From positions 1 to 58,536 of the forward strand of contig MTOU01000037.1 in the NCBI GenBank assembly GCA_002011745.1: DNA of 58,536 nt. The letters run 5' to 3'. Origin of the DNA: Nitrospirae bacterium JdFR-85 (lineage in GTDB: Bacteria > Nitrospirota > Thermodesulfovibrionia > Thermodesulfovibrionales > JdFR-85). Within the stretch, counting starts at the first letter, position 1. Each line of letters starts with the position of its first letter. This document shows positions 54,747 through 58,536 of the stretch, in pieces. The notes below the pieces were generated by a model. It saw nothing but the letters and a program-made list of their open reading frames with translations, searched no databases and was not told the DNA's origin. A program made the translations under genes and the position numbers.

Positions 54747-55514
54747 TTACTCGCTCACCTTTATAACTCTTCCATACAATGGCTGTGTGGGTCTTGCATT
54801 CATCTTAAAGATAAGAGCAAACTTTTTGACCTGTGCCTCTGATACCTCTACAGGTGTCTTCAGCACAAGCCACTTTACTCCTTCTGTACATGGGGGTGTA
54901 GTAAGAGAACCATCAAAGGCATAGTAGGCTTTATTCTTGGGCAAGAAATCTGCTACATTAATTTTTATAGAACTCACTATCTTCTCACTACCTCCGTGCA
55001 CTGGTAGATGCCTCCATATGGTTTTTATAAAACTGTTCTCCTTACCCTTTTTCATAAAAACAGCTACTACAGCCAGCTGGCCATCTTCACTTTTGTGGAC
55101 GAGATGTGCCTCCATATCATAGGGTTTCCCATTGACTGTATTTTCACTGGGTGTATGGAAATGGAACTGAAGTAGATCGTACCTCTTGCCATTAACCACT
55201 ATATAACTGCCCCTTTCATAGTCTACTTTGATAGTATGTCCATTGTTTATAACCTTCAGAGGAGTGGTTTTATAGTGGAATTCAATGGGCTTCAGAGCCG
55301 CCTTAACAGGATTTCTGATATCCACAGGAGACTGGCTCTTTCCCTCTTTACATGCCTTAAACTCAGGGGACAGATCACCCCAGTGTGCGGGTCCTATATC
55401 ACCCTCATAGCCCCAGTGTGTAGAATGCCCTGCTGCACCAGCATACAAAGGAGCAATAATTAAAATAAAGACCAGAGAAACCATAAGACCAATAAAGACA
55501 GACCTCCTTTTCAT
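54747..55514 (-). CDS. alpha-type carbonic anhydrase (periplasmic)
   Basis: The enzyme hydrates CO2 with a zinc-bound hydroxide. The 255-residue protein has a signal peptide (about 1-27), then THWGYEGDIGPAHWG and KSQSPVDI. The zinc histidines are in LLQFHFHTPSEN and MEAHLVHKSE, with the C-terminal TTPPCTEGVKWLVLK. Two cysteines (near residues 53 and 207) could form the family's disulfide. It is transcribed alone and ends in its own terminator. Confidence 0.95.
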   Translation of the reverse strand: MKRRSVFIGLMVSLVFILIIAPLYAGAAGHSTHWGYEGDIGPAHWGDLSPEFKACKEGKSQSPVDIRNPVKAALKPIEFHYKTTPLKVINNGHTIKVDYERGSYIVVNGKRYDLLQFHFHTPSENTVNGKPYDMEAHLVHKSEDGQLAVVAVFMKKGKENSFIKTIWRHLPVHGGSEKIVSSIKINVADFLPKNKAYYAFDGSLTTPPCTEGVKWLVLKTPVEVSEAQVKKFALIFKMNARPTQPLYGRVIKVSE

Positions 55515-55691
55515 GGTAAGCCTCCTTGTTTTGTGATTTTATGGCCAATGGCCATCAAAGGATATTTTAAAGCTTAAATTTTATATTACATTATAATTAG
55601 AATTGTCAAGATAAGCCCTCCTTGAAAAAGCAGGTTTACAATATTTAAGGAAAAGAAATTTACTAAGCCTTCGATAAAGGCTTGTAGGAGT

Positions 55692-56516
55692 TTACGATCG
55701 CTCTCTCAGCCTTCTTACACTCTCATATAGCACTACTGCTGATGCAGCAGCCACATTTAGGCTCTCTGCCTTCCCATAAATAGGCACTTTTATTGTATGA
55801 TGGGATGTCTCTTTAATAGCTCTACTTATACCTGATGCCTCATTGCCAAATACTATAGCCATAGGAGGATAAGGCGTCCAATGGAATACATCTGTCTCTG
55901 CCTCTGCCATTGTGGAGACAATTGATATACTATGCTGGTGGCACCACTTGATAAATTCTTCCCTCTCTGCAAGTACAATTCTTATATGAAAGTGACTGCC
56001 TGCAGCAGCCCTGATCGCCTTTGGATTAAAAGGACTTACAGAACCCTTAAGCACCACAAACCACCCGAGACCTACTGCATCCACAGTCCTCACTATTGTG
56101 CCCATATTGCCAGGGTCTTGAATTTCATCAGAAACAGTGATTATCTTCTCCCCTTGCGGGATATCCTCAAGGAGATAGTGCTTCATCTCTGCAATGGCTA
56201 CTATCCCCTGAGGAGTCACTGTCTCTGATAGTCTTATCATCAAACTTTTCTCGATAACACTTACAGGAACCTCTCTGCTAAGGAGTCTGTCCAACATAGG
56301 CCTAACCTTTTCAGTATTAACCAATTCTTCGGTTACAGCAACAGATTTTATTCTGCCTCCTGCATCAAGAGCTGTCATCAGCACCTTTGGCCCTTCGATG
56401 AGAACCTCTCCAGTCCTTCTGCCTACCTTTGGCAGAAACTTCTCAGGTGTCCTCTTCAGTTTTAGTATCTTCTTTACTAATGGATTCTCTCGCGAGCTTA
56501 TCCTCTTCATTCTCAT
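55692..56516 (-). CDS. TrmH/SpoU-family RNA 2'-O-methyltransferase
   Basis: A 274-residue SPOUT methyltransferase. It starts ISSRENPLVKKILKLK (the N-terminal substrate-binding part of the 23S rRNA subgroup). It has the knotted SAM-binding domain with EIQDPGNMGTIVRTVDA, MAIVFGNEASGIS and VPIYGKAESLNVAAASAVVLYE. The target is probably a ribose in 23S rRNA, but the exact position is not resolved. It lies alone between the carbonic anhydrase and the divergent SYLF gene. Confidence 0.9.
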   Translation of the reverse strand: MRMKRISSRENPLVKKILKLKRTPEKFLPKVGRRTGEVLIEGPKVLMTALDAGGRIKSVAVTEELVNTEKVRPMLDRLLSREVPVSVIEKSLMIRLSETVTPQGIVAIAEMKHYLLEDIPQGEKIITVSDEIQDPGNMGTIVRTVDAVGLGWFVVLKGSVSPFNPKAIRAAAGSHFHIRIVLAEREEFIKWCHQHSISIVSTMAEAETDVFHWTPYPPMAIVFGNEASGISRAIKETSHHTIKVPIYGKAESLNVAAASAVVLYESVRRLRERS

Positions 56517-56582
56517 AAATCCTCAGAAGTATTTTATTCCTTTTTAGTATAATAGAAAAAAACTTATTCTGGAGGACACAAG

Positions 56583-57254
56583 ATGAGAATGGTATTAGTT
56601 CTTATACTGTTTTATGTTTTGGTCTTTACAAACACTTCAGATGCCCAGGTTGTAAAGAGGGTTGAAGAGGCTACAGAGGTATTAAATGAGATAATGGCCA
56701 TCCCAGAGAAAGGTATCCCACCAGCACTTCTTAGAGATGCAGAAGGCATAGCTATAATTCCCCGGGTAATCAAGGTAGGATTTGTAATAGGCGGCAGACA
56801 CGGAAAGGGAATAATGGTGGTAAAGAATGATAAAGGCGAGTGGAGTTATCCCTTCTTCATCTCTTTTACAGGAGGCAGTATAGGTTGGCAGATTGGTGCA
56901 CAGTCCACAGATATTATTCTTGTATTCAGGACAAAAAGAAGCGTGGATGGAATAATCAGAGGAAAATTCACCCTTGGGGCAGATGCCTCTATAGCGGCTG
57001 GTCCTGTAGGCAGGCATGCCGAGGCAGGCACTGATATAGAATTGAAGGCAGAGATCCTGTCCTACTCAAGAAGCAGGGGGATTTTTGCAGGTGTCTCCCT
57101 GGAAGGCTCCACACTCCAGATGGATTATGATTCAAATGAGGAGTTCTATCGGAGAAGTGGTATAAGCCTGACCGAGATAATAAACAGAAAGACAGGTGTA
57201 TTGCCGGAGCCAGCCAGAGTATTTTTAAATACCTTGAAAAAATATATCAAATAG
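56583..57254 (+). CDS. SYLF-domain lipid-binding exported protein
   Basis: A 223-residue protein with a signal peptide (about 1-22) and a SYLF (DUF500/Ysc84-type) domain. Characteristic pieces are EATEVLNEIMAIPEKGIPPALLRDAEGIAIIPRVIKVGF split over residues 29-67, GKGIMVVKNDKGEWSYPFFISFTGGSIGWQIGAQ and IRGKFTLGADASIAAGPVGR. The family binds phosphoinositides in eukaryotes; the bacterial role is unclear. Its stop is 1 bp from the convergent cytochrome stop. Confidence 0.88.
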   Translation: MRMVLVLILFYVLVFTNTSDAQVVKRVEEATEVLNEIMAIPEKGIPPALLRDAEGIAIIPRVIKVGFVIGGRHGKGIMVVKNDKGEWSYPFFISFTGGSIGWQIGAQSTDIILVFRTKRSVDGIIRGKFTLGADASIAAGPVGRHAEAGTDIELKAEILSYSRSRGIFAGVSLEGSTLQMDYDSNEEFYRRSGISLTEIINRKTGVLPEPARVFLNTLKKYIK

Positions 57255-58097
57255 TTAGTATATAAAACTCAGTGGGTTCTTATATTCATGACAGCGGGTA
57301 CAAAGTGTCCGGGCCTGTTTCTCATCTACTACCCATGTATGAGGCTTATGACAATCAATACATTCAAGAGGTGTAAGGCGTAGATGCTCCCCATGGCGAC
57401 CAACCTTTGTCTCATTTCCATGGCATGTACCAAGACAGTCTTTGCTTTCTATTCTTAGCCTACCATGAGGTCTGTGGCAGTCAAAACACTTTACCCTTGC
57501 CATTACCCCTTCTGTGGGCACATCAGTATGACACTTAAAGCATCTCTCCTGAGTAACCATCTTCGCTTCCATCTCTGCAAAACTATGACAGTTAAGACAG
57601 TAAACCCCTGCCATGCCCATACCATGTACCAGTTTGTCTTTATGACATTTCTGGCATTTTCTGGAGTTTGCATCGAAGTTATGGATATTTCCCGTATGGC
57701 AGGCATCACAACTGATGTCCTGCATAAATACGTGTCTTGCATGCCCATAGGATGACCTTAGAGTTTTGGAGCCTTGTGCTGCCTCCTGCATATGACAGTC
57801 CAGACAGTTCTGCCAAGGTTTGATAGACCCGTGCTCCTGTGGTATATTCCAAGAACCTTTAAGAGCAAAGGCAATAAGTAGCTTGTTCTCCTCCAGAATA
57901 CTTAACTGATGACACTTCTGACAGATTATATGACTGTGTTTACTTCTCCGCCAGTCTCTGAAGCCCTCTTCCATCAGGTGGCAGGTGGAGCAGAAGGCAG
58001 GATCTGTCTTTGTATAGGAGTAAAATTGGTATCCTTTTACAAATATAATTATAGCAATAAGGAATACCAAGATCAAAATTGCTGGTTTTGTTCCCAT
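57255..58097 (-). CDS. membrane-anchored multihaem c-type cytochrome (11 haem motifs, NapC/NrfH-like start)
   Basis: The 280-residue protein has an N-terminal membrane anchor (about 5-27) and then eleven haem-attachment sites. Ten are CxxCH (CSTCH, CQKCH, CLDCH, CDACH, CQKCH, CLNCH, CFKCH, CFDCH, CIDCH, CTRCH) and one is the rarer CxxxCH form (CLGTCH). The first part recalls NapC/NirT quinol-oxidising cytochromes, but most of those have four haems. Such proteins move electrons from the quinone pool across the periplasm to terminal reductases or external acceptors. The membrane protein gene 2 bp upstream is probably cotranscribed and may be part of the complex. Confidence 0.9.
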   Translation of the reverse strand: MGTKPAILILVFLIAIIIFVKGYQFYSYTKTDPAFCSTCHLMEEGFRDWRRSKHSHIICQKCHQLSILEENKLLIAFALKGSWNIPQEHGSIKPWQNCLDCHMQEAAQGSKTLRSSYGHARHVFMQDISCDACHTGNIHNFDANSRKCQKCHKDKLVHGMGMAGVYCLNCHSFAEMEAKMVTQERCFKCHTDVPTEGVMARVKCFDCHRPHGRLRIESKDCLGTCHGNETKVGRHGEHLRLTPLECIDCHKPHTWVVDEKQARTLCTRCHEYKNPLSFIY

Positions 58098-58099
58098 AA

Positions 58100-58414
58100 C
58101 TATTTCTCTGGACCCGTAAGAAACTGGAAAAATCTATATATGATCAAGGAGAAGAAGCTACCCATCAAAGCTCCTATCAAAAATAAAATTATGAGAATCA
58201 ACCCAAACACAAGATACACCAACAGACTATCTGGGGTGGTATTGATTGATAAACATCTATTCAGGTCATTACTTATTGTTGACCTCCATGTGCCTTGTAA
58301 TGCATCAGCGAAGAGAAAATCCATCAGAAAGGTGATAATAATACTTATGAGCCCACCACTCAAGGCTCCTATAAGGAGATACCTCTTGAGGATGTCTTTA
58401 CTTTTCTGCTGCAT
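58100..58414 (-). CDS. small membrane protein of unknown function upstream of the cytochrome
   Basis: A 104-residue protein with two hydrophobic helices (about 12-33 and 63-95) separated by a short loop containing one cysteine. I do not recognise the family. Its 2-bp distance to the multihaem cytochrome gene suggests a common transcript, and it may be a membrane partner of that electron carrier. The ATG at 58414 lies only 9 nt after a likely -10 box, so translation may be nearly leaderless. Confidence 0.65.
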   Translation of the reverse strand: MQQKSKDILKRYLLIGALSGGLISIIITFLMDFLFADALQGTWRSTISNDLNRCLSINTTPDSLLVYLVFGLILIILFLIGALMGSFFSLIIYRFFQFLTGPEK

Positions 58415-58423
58415 TGAGAATAT

Positions 58424-58452
58424 ATTATATCAACCTTTTTGCATTTCTGCAA
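58424..58452 (-). promoter_or_regulatory. probable sigma70 promoter of the membrane protein-cytochrome operon
   Basis: On the minus strand TTGCAG (58452-58447), a 17-bp spacer and TATAAT (58429-58424). Transcription would begin near 58417, a few bases before the ATG at 58414. Confidence 0.55.
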
Positions 58453-58536
58453 AAGGATTTGCCTTAATGCAATGGGCTGTGAGAGGAAAGTTATTTAGAA
58501 TCAATGGGTTAGGGCTCTGGCATGGTATGTGCTTAT

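Overview
The window looks like a chromosomal segment from a Gram-negative (diderm), anaerobic or microaerophilic bacterium. The closest overall fit I can suggest is a Thermodesulfovibrio-like member of the Nitrospirota, but this is inferred from gene content only. The supporting features are an 11-haem multihaem cytochrome, CooT and DUF3842 genes, an archaeal-type family B DNA polymerase together with an EndoQ-type endonuclease, RNA-repair genes, a standalone H-NOX, and in-frame UGA codons read as selenocysteine. Type II secretion genes and a periplasmic DsbC-like protein indicate an outer membrane. The MurE motif DNPR indicates meso-diaminopimelate peptidoglycan.

Layout. 1-6.7 kb: a DUF4139 protein, a LysE-type exporter and a stand-alone LigD-type 3'-phosphoesterase (+), facing nadB-pyk-rsmA (-). 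7-9.4 kb: DUF3842, CooT, a DsbC-like selenoprotein (UGA at 8113) and an RsmB-like methyltransferase. 9.4-10.4 kb: a REP-associated tyrosine transposase (RAYT) gene between 23-bp inverted repeats, with a 68-bp tandem duplication at its right end. 10.4-15.3 kb (-): rtcA-proA-polB. 15.3-17 kb: an aminotransferase and a nitroreductase. 17-24.3 kb (-): an AhpF/TrxR-like flavoprotein, pgi, a nuclease with an unusual tail, an M29 peptidase, hisD and a CPBP protease. 24.4-27.5 kb (+): archease, RtcB and a PAS histidine kinase behind a near-consensus promoter. 27.5-29.2 kb: tRNA-Ser(CGA) and a 1.6-kb att-bounded island with a toxin-antitoxin operon and a DUF2283 gene. Then H-NOX and hisA. 30.7-48.2 kb (-): a complete dcw division/cell-wall cluster from mraZ to ftsZ, with its promoter and MraZ boxes visible. 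48.3-51.7 kb (-): gspK-L-M-N. The rest holds an EndoQ-like nuclease, a nitroreductase, a radical SAM protein, an alpha-carbonic anhydrase, a SpoU methyltransferase, a SYLF protein and the multihaem cytochrome.

The most striking observation is in RtcB, the RNA ligase that seals 2',3'-cyclic phosphate ends. Its reading frame is interrupted by a single UGA at codon 98, exactly the position of the catalytic Mn2+-binding cysteine (C98 of the Pyrococcus horikoshii enzyme). A strong SECIS-like hairpin follows it. The DsbC-like gene 17 kb away has the same arrangement (UPFC in place of CPFC, plus a perfect 7-bp hairpin). The two cases support each other: this organism probably decodes UGA as selenocysteine and uses it as a metal ligand in RNA repair. 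RtcA (14 kb) and archease plus a sensor kinase next to rtcB complete the RNA-repair theme.

A second unusual feature is that two dcw genes, ftsA and rsmH, have conserved N-terminal residues upstream of any ATG, GTG or TTG. They seem to start at CTG (or ATT for rsmH). All functional calls come from reading protein motifs; no database search was possible.
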